Assembly: GCA_027491235.1 (NCBI GenBank)
Contig: JAIXWO010000011.1
Location: 1 to 64,000, forward strand
Source of the DNA: Sphingomonadales bacterium
GTDB lineage: Bacteria; Pseudomonadota; Alphaproteobacteria; Sphingomonadales; Sphingomonadaceae
Length of the DNA: 64,000 bases
Direction: 5' to 3'
Translations under genes and position numbers: made by a program
Part shown: positions 29,660 to 38,467 of the stretch, piece by piece
Position numbering within the stretch: the stretch's first letter is position 1
Layout: each line of letters opens with the position of its first letter
The notes under the pieces: generated by a model
Database searches by the model: none
What the model was told of the DNA's origin: nothing
What the model saw: only the letters and a program-made list of their open reading frames with translations

Positions 29660-30939
29660 CGTGTTGCAGCCAGATCGCCCGACGACACTTCGTGCGGACG
29701 TTCCGCGCCATATTTGCCAAGCTCAAGCCGGGCGATGGAGCGGTTGTGGACTTCATCCGGACCGTCAGCGAGACGCAGGGTGCGCTGATGCGCCCAGGCC
29801 GATGCCAGACCATAGTCTTCGGAAACACCACCACCACCATGCGCCTGAATGGCATCGTCGATGATCTTGAGCGCCATATTCGGCGCCTGAACCTTGATCA
29901 TGGCGATTTCGGCGGCAGCGGCCTTGTTACCGACGGTGTCCATCATCTGCGCGGCTTTGAGGCAGAGCAGACGTGTCATTTCCAGATCGATACGGGCGCG
30001 GGCAATGCGCTCATGCCAGACGGTCTGTTCGGCAATGGTCTTGCCAAAGGCGACGCGGCTGGTGAGGCGGCGGCACATCTTTTCAAGCGCTTCTTCGGCG
30101 ACGCCGATGGTGCGCATGCAGTGGTGGATACGGCCCGGTCCAAGGCGGCCCTGCGCGATTTCAAAGCCACGGCCTTCGCCATACAGAATGTTTTCGGCTG
30201 GAACGCGGACGTTCTTCAGTTCGACTTCCATGTGGCCATGCGGTGCATCGTCATATCCAAAGACAGGCAGATGGCGCAGGATGTTCACACCGGGCGTGTC
30301 GATAGGCATCAGGATCTGCGACTGTTGCTGATGGCGCTTGGCGCCGAGATCAGTCTTGCCCATGACAATTGCGATCTTGCAGCGCGGGTCACCCAGACCG
30401 GAAGACCACCATTTGCGCCCGTTGATGACATAATGATCGCCATCGCGCGTGATGCGCGTTTCGATGTTCGTGGCATCGGATGAGGCAACGAATGGCTCGG
30501 TCATCAGGAAGGCAGAGCGGATTTCACCGTTCATCAGCGGGATCAGCCACTGCTTCTTTTGCTCGGCTGTGCCGTAGCGGTTGAGCACTTCCATATTGCC
30601 CGTGTCAGGGGCTGCGCAGTTGAAGATTTCCGACGACATGCCGACGCGGCCCATTTCTTCGGCGCACAGGGCATATTCAACGTTGGTCAGCATCGGGCCG
30701 TCAAATTCGACCGTGGTGTCGACATGCGGGTTCGCGCCGACGGGGGGCATGAAGAGGTTCCAGATGCCGGCAGCCTTGGCGCGCTTCTTTTCCTCTTCAA
30801 TGACTTGGAGGACTTTCCAGCGCTCGCCGGTGGCCTGCTCCGCGTAATAATCCTTCACCCGTGGGCGGATGTACTGATCGATGTGATTTTTAACGCGGTC
30901 ACGCCAATAGCTCTCGCGCTCGGTGAGGGTGAAGTCCAT
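29656..30939 (-). CDS. Acyl-CoA dehydrogenase, ACAD10/11-like
   Basis: 427 residues. Typical FAD acyl-CoA dehydrogenase blocks: [38 protein letters not shown], and the C-terminal [20 protein letters not shown] with [13 protein letters not shown]. The last two are the form seen in the ACAD10/11 subgroup rather than in MCAD types. First gene of the minus-strand operon, coupled to the Zn-dehydrogenase, and preceded at 30958-30974 by a predicted operator. With the APH kinase it probably forms the split version of the 4-hydroxyacyl-CoA-processing pair (inference). Confidence 0.94.
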   Translation of the reverse strand: MDFTLTERESYWRDRVKNHIDQYIRPRVKDYYAEQATGERWKVLQVIEEEKKRAKAAGIWNLFMPPVGANPHVDTTVEFDGPMLTNVEYALCAEEMGRVGMSSEIFNCAAPDTGNMEVLNRYGTAEQKKQWLIPLMNGEIRSAFLMTEPFVASSDATNIETRITRDGDHYVINGRKWWSSGLGDPRCKIAIVMGKTDLGAKRHQQQSQILMPIDTPGVNILRHLPVFGYDDAPHGHMEVELKNVRVPAENILYGEGRGFEIAQGRLGPGRIHHCMRTIGVAEEALEKMCRRLTSRVAFGKTIAEQTVWHERIARARIDLEMTRLLCLKAAQMMDTVGNKAAAAEIAMIKVQAPNMALKIIDDAIQAHGGGGVSEDYGLASAWAHQRTLRLADGPDEVHNRSIARLELGKYGAERPHEVSSGDLAATR

Positions 30940-30957
30940 CTGAGTCGTCCTCTTCTA

Positions 30958-30974
30958 TGTTTACGTTTACGTCA
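30958..30974 (-). promoter_or_regulatory. Predicted operator, copy B (acyl-CoA regulon)
   Basis: Minus strand TGACGTAAACGTAAACA. Its 13-base core ACGTAAACGTAAA is identical to the copy at 38973-38985. It lies 19 bases before the acyl-CoA dehydrogenase start. The motif resembles, from memory, the MerR-family LiuR operators of proteobacterial acyl-CoA catabolism. Confidence 0.55.
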
Positions 30975-31006
30975 CTGTCAGCTTTCGGAGTGGTTTTCCA
31001 GCCCCT

Positions 31007-32443
31007 TCAATCGCCTTTTAAACTTGCCGCAGCGGCAAGCTGGCGCACGCGTGCTTCATGGTCATCACGGCGGATGGGAAAGCGTGCAAAAACAAGGGCG
31101 GAAAGCACGGCAAGCACCGCTACCATGATGATGTAGGCCGTGGTCAGCCGGTCAATCACCTCCGGTGCAACGGCGCTGGGGGCTGTCTGTGTTGAGAGCC
31201 CCGCCCAGCTGATGATCATGCCGGAAATGAAGATGCCGACGCCTGTTGCACACTTCTGGATGAAGAAATTGCCGGCGAAGAAAATGCCTTCGGTGCGTCT
31301 GCCGGTCTTGACCTGTGCGTCTTCGACAATGTCAGCAATCATCGATGAGGCGGAGATCATCACCGTCACCCCAAGAGCGTTGGCGAGGAAGAAGAATACA
31401 AACACGCCGAGCGTCGAGGCAGTTGACCCAATCTCCGGCCAGAGATCAACCAACCGCAGCAGAAAAGGGGCGACCCATAAGACCACACCGGCGATCGCTG
31501 CGTAAGCGGCGGTATGTGGCTTGTCCCACCTGCGGTTGAGCGGGATGACGAGGAAGAACGCGGCGACCACACTCAAGAAAAGAACGACAGGATAAAAGCC
31601 GAACGCAGTCTGGTTGAACTGCCAAACATAGAGATAAAGATAGTTGGAGATTGAGAAGGTCGTGCCCTGGCTGATGACGGCAAGGCCCGCTGCCAAGGCA
31701 AATATGAGGAAAGCGCGATTGGACAGTGACTCTTTGATTTCTCCAAAGGCATGGCCGACACTCGTTGAGACCGGGCGGACATCGGGTAGACGCGCCATCC
31801 GCTTGTGTTGCCCCGCCGCCGACAACAGCACAGTCAGCGCAATGAGCAGCCCGCCGAAGAGCCCGTAATTCCAATAGCCTTCCGGGTTGAGCTGGCCAAC
31901 GGCATGTCCCGCATCGGGTTTCAGGAAAACACCATAAGCCAGAAACAGCATCAGCAACCCGCCACCCCAAGCAAAGAGGTAGCGGAACCGCATCAGCCCG
32001 GTCCGCTCATCATAATCGCGGGTGAGTTCAGGCACGAGCGCAACGGAGGGGACCTCACAGCAGGAGACAAGCGCGCGGACCAGAACCGCCGTGGAGACGA
32101 GATAAAGGAAGATGTGCCCGTGCGCGCCTTCCGGCGGGGACCAGAGCAACAGCCAGGCAAAGCCGAGCGGAATGGGCGCGATGTAAAGCCAGGGCAGGCG
32201 TTTGCCCCAGCGCGTATACGTCCGATCGCTCATATGCCCGACAATGGGGTCGATAAACGCATCGATGAACAAAGCGAGCATGAGCGCTGCTGAAACCAAC
32301 GTCGCTTCCAGCCCCAGCACCTGATTGTAAAACAGGAGGAGGAAGGTCGAAAAGCCGTTGTCTTTTACGCCATAGGCAATGCTGCCCATGCCGTGGACAA
32401 GCTTCAGCCGGAGCGGAAGCTTGTCCTCAACTGGGGTGTTCAT
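31007..32443 (-). CDS. MFS transporter, GPH (MelB-like) family
   Basis: 478 residues with about 12 transmembrane segments. GPH hallmarks: the N-terminal GMGSIAYGVKDNGFSTFLLL, the Asp-rich helix FIDAFIDPIVGHMSDRT and the RWGKRLPWLYIAPIP loop. Members import glycosides or organic acids with cations, in the inner membrane. It overlaps the upstream SDR stop by 4 bases, so uptake and first oxidation may be coupled. Substrate not readable; the neighbourhood suggests a carboxylic acid or terpenoid. Confidence 0.92.
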   Translation of the reverse strand: MNTPVEDKLPLRLKLVHGMGSIAYGVKDNGFSTFLLLFYNQVLGLEATLVSAALMLALFIDAFIDPIVGHMSDRTYTRWGKRLPWLYIAPIPLGFAWLLLWSPPEGAHGHIFLYLVSTAVLVRALVSCCEVPSVALVPELTRDYDERTGLMRFRYLFAWGGGLLMLFLAYGVFLKPDAGHAVGQLNPEGYWNYGLFGGLLIALTVLLSAAGQHKRMARLPDVRPVSTSVGHAFGEIKESLSNRAFLIFALAAGLAVISQGTTFSISNYLYLYVWQFNQTAFGFYPVVLFLSVVAAFFLVIPLNRRWDKPHTAAYAAIAGVVLWVAPFLLRLVDLWPEIGSTASTLGVFVFFFLANALGVTVMISASSMIADIVEDAQVKTGRRTEGIFFAGNFFIQKCATGVGIFISGMIISWAGLSTQTAPSAVAPEVIDRLTTAYIIMVAVLAVLSALVFARFPIRRDDHEARVRQLAAAASLKGD

Positions 32444-33285
32444 CCTTGCGGCGCATCCACATAGGCTTGCAAGGCGTCGAACAGGCCGGGCGCTTCTGGG
32501 TTCCAGCTGTGCGGCTGGCCCGTGGTGATGCCGCCATCGACGACGAAGTGTGCGCCTGTGATGAAGCCGGCTTCTTTCGACGCAAGGAAGGCGACCATGT
32601 TCGCAATGTCGTCCGGCCGGCCGCCGCGCTTCACCGGCTGGGTGTGGTTGGCGATTTCAAAGATGATCTTGTTGGCTTCCTCGCGCTTCTCCTCTGGAAC
32701 CTCCATCGACGACGCAAAGATGTTCGTCTGGATGAAGCCGGGGCAAATCGCGTTCATGCGGATGTTGTGCTTGGCCAGGTCAGTCGCGCCGACCTTGGTC
32801 AGGTGGATGACGCCGCACTTCGCAACCGCATAAGCCGTCGGCGAGTAGCCCGCGCCAAGGCCTGCGACACTTGCGGTGTTGACGATGGCAGCGCCTTCGC
32901 GGCCGATCATGTGCGGCACGGCATAGCGCACGCCCATCGCGACGGAGCGCAGGAGCAAGTTCATCGTCCGGTCCCAGCCTTCGGGGTCGATCTCCTCGAT
33001 CGGCGCTTTGTCGCCACCGGCGCCGGCATTGTTGAACACGACGTCGATGCCACCGGTCTTTTCGGCTGCAAAGTCCATCAGCGCCTTGATGTCGGCGGTG
33101 TTGCAGACGTCGGTGCGCTTGAAGAAAATCTTGCCGTTGGAAGTAGCGGCCAATTCCTCACCGCCTGTCGCGTCAATGTCACCCGCGATGACGGTCGCGC
33201 CTTCCGATGCAAAGAGAAGGCAGGTTGCCTTGCCAATGCCGGATGCCGCACCTGTAATGACGACCGTTTTGCCTGCGAATCTCAT
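32440..33285 (-). CDS. Short-chain dehydrogenase/reductase (SDR)
   Basis: 281 residues. TGAASGIG, GDIDA (acidic residue, NAD preference), NNAGAGG, catalytic Ser in NTASVAGLGAG and Tyr/Lys in YAVAKCG; the C-terminus extends about 20 residues beyond the usual VDGG end (GQPHSWNPEAPG). Divergent from the acyl-CoA dehydrogenase pair at 33442 and coupled to the GPH transporter. Confidence 0.93.
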   Translation of the reverse strand: MRFAGKTVVITGAASGIGKATCLLFASEGATVIAGDIDATGGEELAATSNGKIFFKRTDVCNTADIKALMDFAAEKTGGIDVVFNNAGAGGDKAPIEEIDPEGWDRTMNLLLRSVAMGVRYAVPHMIGREGAAIVNTASVAGLGAGYSPTAYAVAKCGVIHLTKVGATDLAKHNIRMNAICPGFIQTNIFASSMEVPEEKREEANKIIFEIANHTQPVKRGGRPDDIANMVAFLASKEAGFITGAHFVVDGGITTGQPHSWNPEAPGLFDALQAYVDAPQG

Positions 33286-33381
33286 GTCTCTCTCCTATGT
33301 CTTTGACCATCATCCTGTCTGGCGGAAGCGGCTTGGTCAACGCGTTCGAAACTTCCGCTACGGAAAGCAGGATGTGGCAGT

Positions 33382-33397
33382 TGACGCTTGCGTAAAG
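33382..33397 (+). promoter_or_regulatory. Predicted operator, copy D (acyl-CoA regulon)
   Basis: TGACGCTTGCGTAAAG, a more divergent copy matching the shared pattern TGACGT(N)3CGTAAAG at most positions. It lies in the divergent gap between the SDR (-) and the acyl-CoA dehydrogenase pair (+). Confidence 0.4.
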
Positions 33398-33441
33398 CCG
33401 CGCTGCCGACTTAGACAGGACACCAGAAATAGGAGACGATG

Positions 33442-34602
33442 ATGACAGATCTCGACACCTTCCGGAAGGAAGCCCGTTCTTGGTTGGAAGCAAATTGCCC
33501 GCCCGAAATGCGTCAGCCCGTTAAGGGGGATGATGATGTGTGCTGGGGCGGCCGCAACTGGGTGTTTTCGTCGCCGGCGCAAAAGCAATGGCTGGATGTC
33601 ATGGCCGCCAAGGGCTGGACTGTCCCTGACTGGCCTGTTGCCTATGGCGGCGGCGGCCTCTCGCCGGAACAGACCAAGGCGCTGCGGCAGGAAATGGCAA
33701 AGCTTAACTGCCGGTCTCCGCTCAACAGCTTCGGCATCTGGATGCTCGGCCCCGCACTTCTGAAGTTCGGAACCGAAGAACAAAAGCTGCATTATCTGCC
33801 GCAGATCGCGCGCGGTGAAATTCGCTGGTGTCAGGGCTATTCAGAGCCCGGCTCCGGCTCCGACCTCGTCTCGCTTCAGACATTCGGCGAAGACAAGGGC
33901 GATCATTGGGTCGTCAACGGCCAGAAAATCTGGACGAGCTATGCCGATAAGGCCGACTGGATCTTCTGCCTTGTCCGCACGAACAAGGAAGACAAGTATC
34001 AGGGCATCAGCTTCCTGTTGTTCGACATGACGACACCGGGCGTGACGACCAAGCCGATTCTCCTGATCTCCGGCGCGTCGCCCTTCTGCGAAACCTTCTT
34101 CGACAATGTCGCCGTGCCCAAGCACCAGATCGTTGGCGAACTCAATCGCGGTTGGGATGTTGCCAAATATCTGCTCGGGCATGAGCGGGAGATGATTTCC
34201 GGCATGGGCGGCGATGGCGGCATGGCCTCGCTCGGCTCCTTCTACGCGGACGTACTCAACGACAACCCCGTGCTGCGGGCCGAAATGGCGATGTTCGAGG
34301 TCGAGAACCTCGCCTTCCGCGCCCATTCCGAACGCTTCATGGATGAATGGAAAACCGGTCGGGCGCACCCTGCTTATTCCAACCTCATGAAATATGTCGG
34401 GACCGAGCTGAACAAAAAGCGTCACGAAATCGTGATGGCGGCCGGCGGTTCGGACGCGCTGGAGTGGGAAAGTGCCCGCACCAATGGCGGCGCCCGTCCG
34501 CGTGCTTGGCTGCGCACCAAGGCCAACAGCATCGAAGGCGGGACGAGCGAAGTCATGCTCAACGTCGTCTCCAAACGCATTCTCGAAATGCCGGGGGCCT
34601 GA
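33442..34602 (+). CDS. Acyl-CoA dehydrogenase, probable catalytic subunit of a heteromeric enzyme
   Basis: 386 residues from the second of two tandem ATGs; AGGAG lies 6 bases before it but only 3 before the first. FAD and substrate blocks: WCQGYSEPGSGSDL, VVNGQKIWTSYADKADW, and the C-terminal SIEGGTSEVMLNVVSKRI. Glu365 in IEGGT occupies the position of the catalytic base of MCAD-type enzymes. The next gene is a second acyl-CoA dehydrogenase lacking this Glu, the arrangement of alpha2beta2 enzymes such as mycobacterial FadE28-FadE29. Divergent from the SDR across a gap with a predicted operator. Confidence 0.94.
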   Translation: MTDLDTFRKEARSWLEANCPPEMRQPVKGDDDVCWGGRNWVFSSPAQKQWLDVMAAKGWTVPDWPVAYGGGGLSPEQTKALRQEMAKLNCRSPLNSFGIWMLGPALLKFGTEEQKLHYLPQIARGEIRWCQGYSEPGSGSDLVSLQTFGEDKGDHWVVNGQKIWTSYADKADWIFCLVRTNKEDKYQGISFLLFDMTTPGVTTKPILLISGASPFCETFFDNVAVPKHQIVGELNRGWDVAKYLLGHEREMISGMGGDGGMASLGSFYADVLNDNPVLRAEMAMFEVENLAFRAHSERFMDEWKTGRAHPAYSNLMKYVGTELNKKRHEIVMAAGGSDALEWESARTNGGARPRAWLRTKANSIEGGTSEVMLNVVSKRILEMPGA

Positions 34603-34605
34603 TCC

Positions 34606-35742
34606 ATGGGACTTTACCACACCGAAGATCAGGCGATGCTGAAAGACAGCGTTGCGCCTTTCCTTGCCGAAAACGGATCGATCAAGCAGCTCCGCTCTTT
34701 GCGGGACAGCAACGACGCCACCGGTTTTGCGCGCGATCTCTGGTCGCAATTTGCAGAGATGGGCCTGAACGGCATCCTCATTCCCGAAGCGGAAGGCGGG
34801 CTTGGCCTTGGCCATGTTGAAGCTGGCATCGTGCTTGAAGAAATTGGCCGCAACCTCACGGCGTCGCCTTTCCTGTCGACCGCAGTTGCCGCCGTTGAAG
34901 CTCTGAAATCCGCAAGTGCCGACATGCGGGCGCAATGGTTCCCTAAGATCGCGGGCGGTGAGGCGGTGATCGGCCTCGCGCTGGAGGAGGGTAAGAAGCA
35001 CAATCCGGCGGCGACCGCCCTTAAGGCGGAACGTTCGGGCAATGGCTTTAAGCTGACCGGTGCCAAGACCTTTGTCGTCCATGGCCATGTGGCGGATCTG
35101 CTGCTCGTCTCCGCGCGCACAGCAGGGGCGGCTGGCGAAGAAGCGGGTATCACCCTGTTTGCCGTTCCGCGCGATGCGGCCGGGCTGACGGCTGAAGCTG
35201 ATCGTCTGGTCGATTCGTCCATGTCGGCGCGCATCACTTTGGACGGCGTGCAGGTGGATGCCGATGCCGTTATCGGTGAAGTCGATGCCGGTTGGGCGCC
35301 TCTTACAGCACTGCTCAATGCCGGGCGACTTGGCGCATCAGCAGAGCTGGTTGGCGTCGGCACGGGTGCCATGGACATGACGTTCGATTACCTCAAACAG
35401 CGCAAGCAGTTTGGGAAAGTCATTGGCGAGTTTCAGGCGCTCCAGCACCGCGCCGCACATCTCTATGGGGAGATGGAAGGCGCACGTTCGATTGTGCTCA
35501 AGGCACAGCAGATGCTCGACGATGGCGATCCGCGCGGTGAGATGTTTGTTTCGGCTGCCAAGGCCAAAGCGGCCAAGTCCACCAACCTTGCGGTGCGTGA
35601 AGGCGTGCAGATGCATGGCGGCATGGGGATGACCGACGCCTATGACATCGGCCTCTACATGAAGCGGGACCGCGCGCTGAACGAAGTGTTTGGCGACCTT
35701 TATTTCCACGCCGACAAGCTGGCGAAGATGAACGGATATTGA
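34606..35742 (+). CDS. Acyl-CoA dehydrogenase, probable non-catalytic partner subunit
   Basis: 378 residues, 3 bases after the previous gene. N-domain MGLYHTEDQAMLKDSVAPFL, middle domain with KLTGAKTFVVHGHVADLLLV, and the C-domain QRKQFGKVIGEFQALQHRAA. At the C-terminus the sequence MHGGMGMTDAYDIGLYMKRD-RALNEVFGD lacks an EGT-type catalytic Glu, so activity probably depends on the paired subunit. Together they fit dehydrogenation of a branched or ring-bearing acyl-CoA. Confidence 0.92.
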   Translation: MGLYHTEDQAMLKDSVAPFLAENGSIKQLRSLRDSNDATGFARDLWSQFAEMGLNGILIPEAEGGLGLGHVEAGIVLEEIGRNLTASPFLSTAVAAVEALKSASADMRAQWFPKIAGGEAVIGLALEEGKKHNPAATALKAERSGNGFKLTGAKTFVVHGHVADLLLVSARTAGAAGEEAGITLFAVPRDAAGLTAEADRLVDSSMSARITLDGVQVDADAVIGEVDAGWAPLTALLNAGRLGASAELVGVGTGAMDMTFDYLKQRKQFGKVIGEFQALQHRAAHLYGEMEGARSIVLKAQQMLDDGDPRGEMFVSAAKAKAAKSTNLAVREGVQMHGGMGMTDAYDIGLYMKRDRALNEVFGDLYFHADKLAKMNGY

Positions 35743-36536
35743 TGATGGATATTACAAATCTGTTTTCGCTTCAGGGCCGTGTGGCGCTGATCACCGGCGG
35801 GTCGAAGAACCTTGGCAAGCACATTGCCGAAGGCTTCATCGCGCAAGGGGCGAAGGTCTACATCACGTCGCGCAAGGCGGACTCGTGCAATGAAACAGCG
35901 GCTGAGCTCGGGCCGAACTGCATCCCGCTGCCGATGGATGTCTCCTCAGTTGAAGGGTGCAAGGCGCTGGCGGCGGCTTTTGCCGAACGCGAAGAGAAGC
36001 TCGACATCCTCGTCAACAATGCGGGCGCTGCTTGGGGTGCGCCGTTTGAGGAGTTTCCCGAAGTGGGCTGGGACAAGGTCATGGACCTCAACGTCAAAGG
36101 CCCGTTCTTCCTCACTCAGGCGCTCTATCCGCAATTGAAGGCCGCCGCCTCCAAGGGGCAGCCGGCCAAGGTCATCAACATCGGGTCGATTGACGGCATC
36201 CGGTTGAACCCTTGGGAAACCTATAGCTACCACGCGTCCAAGGCGGCGATCTTGTATCTCACCAAGCGCATGGCTGCGCGTCTTATTCAGGACCAGATCA
36301 ACGTCACGGCCATCGCGCCGGGCGCCTTTGCGTCGGATATGAACCGCGCCGCGCGCGACCATGCGGATGCGGTGGCAAAGAACATCCCGAACAAGCGGAT
36401 TGGGGTTGCAGAAGATATGGCGGCAGCGGCGATTTTCCTCGCCAGCAACGCCGGCAATTATGTGGTTGGCGATACGATCACCGTCGACGGCGGCGTTGCG
36501 CACGCCAATATCGGTTCGCCGAGCATCGACGCATGA
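35742..36536 (+). CDS. Short-chain dehydrogenase/reductase (SDR)
   Basis: 264 residues; ATG at 35742 shares one base with the previous stop (TGATG), and an ATG three bases on is equally possible. TGGSKNLG loop, TSRKAD with an Arg favouring NADP, NNAGAAWG, catalytic Ser in NIGSIDGI and Tyr/Lys in YSYHASKAA. The C-terminus is VDGGVAHANI. Co-transcribed with the acyl-CoA dehydrogenase pair and the beta-lactamase-fold hydrolase; reaction unknown. Confidence 0.92.
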   Translation: MMDITNLFSLQGRVALITGGSKNLGKHIAEGFIAQGAKVYITSRKADSCNETAAELGPNCIPLPMDVSSVEGCKALAAAFAEREEKLDILVNNAGAAWGAPFEEFPEVGWDKVMDLNVKGPFFLTQALYPQLKAAASKGQPAKVINIGSIDGIRLNPWETYSYHASKAAILYLTKRMAARLIQDQINVTAIAPGAFASDMNRAARDHADAVAKNIPNKRIGVAEDMAAAAIFLASNAGNYVVGDTITVDGGVAHANIGSPSIDA

Positions 36537-37663
36537 GCGTTCAGGGGTTCGCGCAAGACCGCTTCGCAGGTGTGAAGGAGGTTCTTGCCGCGAACCTCGC
36601 CAGCGGCGCCGATATCGGCGCCTCTTTCTGCGCCACGATTGACGGGGAAACCGTTGTCGACATCTGGGGCGGTCATGCGGACCCGGAAAAGACACGGGAC
36701 TGGCAATCCGACACCATCATCAATGTCTATTCGACGACAAAGACGATGACGGCGTTGACCGCGCTGTTGCTGGCAGACCGGGGCGAGATCGATTTCACGA
36801 AGCCGGTCGCGCACTATTGGCCTGAATTTGCCGCAAACGGGAAGGCCGACGTCACCGTTGCGCATCTGATGAGTCACTCGGCTGGCCTTTCCGGCTGGAA
36901 GGAGCCACTTCAGAAATCCGACTTCTATAATTGGGACAAGTGCACGAGCCTGTTGGCCGCGCAGGCCCCGTTTTGGGAACCGGGCACGCAAGCTGGCTAT
37001 CACGCGGTCACGCAGGGCTATCTGGTCGGTGAAGTCGTCCGCCGTGTGACCGGCAAGTCGCTCGGCACCGTATTCCGCGAAGAAATTGCCGAGCCGATGG
37101 GCGCCGATTTCCACATCGGACTTCCAGCGTCCGAAGATCACCGCGTGGCCGATCTTTTGCCGCCGCCTCCGAATGCGGCGATCGGATCGGGGGGCACGTC
37201 CGATCTTGTCACGAACATGGCGACGAACCCCGGCATCGACGTTCTGGAAACCCGGACGCGCGCCTGGCGGGGCGCTGAAATTCCCGCCGCAGGTGGCACC
37301 GGAAATGCGCGCTCAGTGGCAGAAGTTCACACCATTCTCGCCAATGGCGGCATGGCCAAGGGCAAGCGCTTCCTCTCGGAAGCCGGTTGCCGCAAGCTGC
37401 TTGAGTGTCAGGTGGAGGGCACCGACCTCATCCTCGGTATCCCTGTTCGCTTTGGATTGGGTTTTGGCCTATCCGGCGGGATGACGCCGTTGCCCAACGA
37501 TAGCTGCTGCTATTGGGGCGGCTATGGAGGGTCGATCATCATCATCGATATGCAGAACCGCGCGACCTACAGCTACGTCATGAACAAGATGGAAGGCACC
37601 ACGTCAGGCGACGTGCGCGGCTTCGGTCTGGTCATGGCCGTGATGCAGGCGATGGCGGCATAA
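36533..37663 (+). CDS. Beta-lactamase-fold serine hydrolase
   Basis: 376 residues; the start overlaps the SDR stop by 4 bases. Nucleophile motif STTK at 67-70 (NVYSTTKTMTAL), then SHSAGLSGW and the C-terminal CYWGGYGGSIIIID. No signal peptide, so a cytoplasmic esterase-type member is likely. It is a distant paralogue of the hydrolase at 24608-25810, and both sit in acyl-CoA operons next to an SDR. Confidence 0.92.
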   Translation: MSVQGFAQDRFAGVKEVLAANLASGADIGASFCATIDGETVVDIWGGHADPEKTRDWQSDTIINVYSTTKTMTALTALLLADRGEIDFTKPVAHYWPEFAANGKADVTVAHLMSHSAGLSGWKEPLQKSDFYNWDKCTSLLAAQAPFWEPGTQAGYHAVTQGYLVGEVVRRVTGKSLGTVFREEIAEPMGADFHIGLPASEDHRVADLLPPPPNAAIGSGGTSDLVTNMATNPGIDVLETRTRAWRGAEIPAAGGTGNARSVAEVHTILANGGMAKGKRFLSEAGCRKLLECQVEGTDLILGIPVRFGLGFGLSGGMTPLPNDSCCYWGGYGGSIIIIDMQNRATYSYVMNKMEGTTSGDVRGFGLVMAVMQAMAA

Positions 37664-37685
37664 CAATAAAGGGGGGGGAGAAGAC

Positions 37686-38075
37686 ATGACTTTGGCAGCA
37701 CGGATTTTGGTTGGCCTGATGGCACTGTTCTTTGGCGCGATGGGCGTCGGCTTCTGGTTCAGCTTGGAAAGTCAGGCCGCAGGTTTCGGTCTGCAGGCCG
37801 CGGTCGATGCCTCGAACCTTCTCGGACGCGTTAGCGTGCGTGCGGACTTCGGGTCCTTCTTCCTGACCATCGGCATCCTATGTGGCTATGCCGCCTGGAA
37901 GCGGAGCGGCAGCGCGGCGGTTGGCGCGGCGCTCCTCTTTGGCATCGCCCTTCTTGGCCGCCTCGTTTCGATTGCCCTTGATGGCCCCGCACCGGGCGGC
38001 ACGCCGCCGATGGTGATTGAAGCTGTTTGCGTGGCGATCCTGCTCTGGGCGCGCAGTGTCTGGAAGAAGGTCTAA
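37686..38075 (+). CDS. DUF4345-like small membrane protein
   Basis: 129 residues with four predicted transmembrane helices (LVGLMALFFGAMGVGFWF; FGSFFLTIGILCGYAAW; AAVGAALLFGIALLGRLVSI; MVIEAVCVAILLWAR). The pattern ADFGSFFLTIGIL with a following GRLVSIALDG matches DUF4345-type proteins. Function unknown. A strong Shine-Dalgarno (GGGGGGGAG) precedes it; last gene of the plus-strand run from 33442 and convergent by 4 bases with a thioesterase. Confidence 0.8.
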   Translation: MTLAARILVGLMALFFGAMGVGFWFSLESQAAGFGLQAAVDASNLLGRVSVRADFGSFFLTIGILCGYAAWKRSGSAAVGAALLFGIALLGRLVSIALDGPAPGGTPPMVIEAVCVAILLWARSVWKKV

Positions 38076-38467
38076 CCCCGGCTTCGGTCGAGCATCACGT
38101 TGATCTGGGCCATCGCCACCGGCTTGTTGATATCATCCTGCCAGGCGATGGCTTCAATATTTGCAATCCGCTTGCCCAGTCGCTCGATGGTCGCCCGCGC
38201 ATAGGTCGTCATTTCGACGGCGCCGCGCATATAGGTGGCGGTGACATTGACGGGTTTGATGAGGGGGCGGTCATCCTCCCCCAGCGCTTCCGACAAAGTC
38301 GCATAGGCCACGGTTTCCAGAAGACCGGCAAGGGCGCCGCCATGCACAAAGCCGGGGCGACCGCGCACGCCGTCGCTATAGGGCATCGCGATGACCAAGC
38401 GTCCGTCCGTGCCGCGTTGCTCTTCAAAGCCCATGGTCTGGGCGTAGGGTGAAAAAGATGTTTTCAT
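38072..38467 (-). CDS. PaaI-type hot-dog thioesterase
   Basis: 131 residues. Hot-dog domain with RPGFVHGGALAGLLETVAYA (the HGG segment around the helix; catalytic Asp/Asn region LLET), VNVTATYMRGAVEMT and RIANIEAIAWQDD. Hydrolyses acyl-CoA thioesters in the cytoplasm. Overlaps the next thioesterase by 4 bases; the pair may form a heteromer. Confidence 0.88.
   Translation of the reverse strand: MKTSFSPYAQTMGFEEQRGTDGRLVIAMPYSDGVRGRPGFVHGGALAGLLETVAYATLSEALGEDDRPLIKPVNVTATYMRGAVEMTTYARATIERLGKRIANIEAIAWQDDINKPVAMAQINVMLDRSRG

Noticed and set aside
28496-29788. Plus-strand open frame of about 430 codons opposite the Zn-alcohol dehydrogenase
   Set aside because: Opposite a gene with complete zinc and NAD motifs; the shadow frame has none.
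33841-35088. Minus-strand open frame of about 415 codons opposite the acyl-CoA dehydrogenase pair
   Set aside because: Covers two real genes in reverse; no family pattern.
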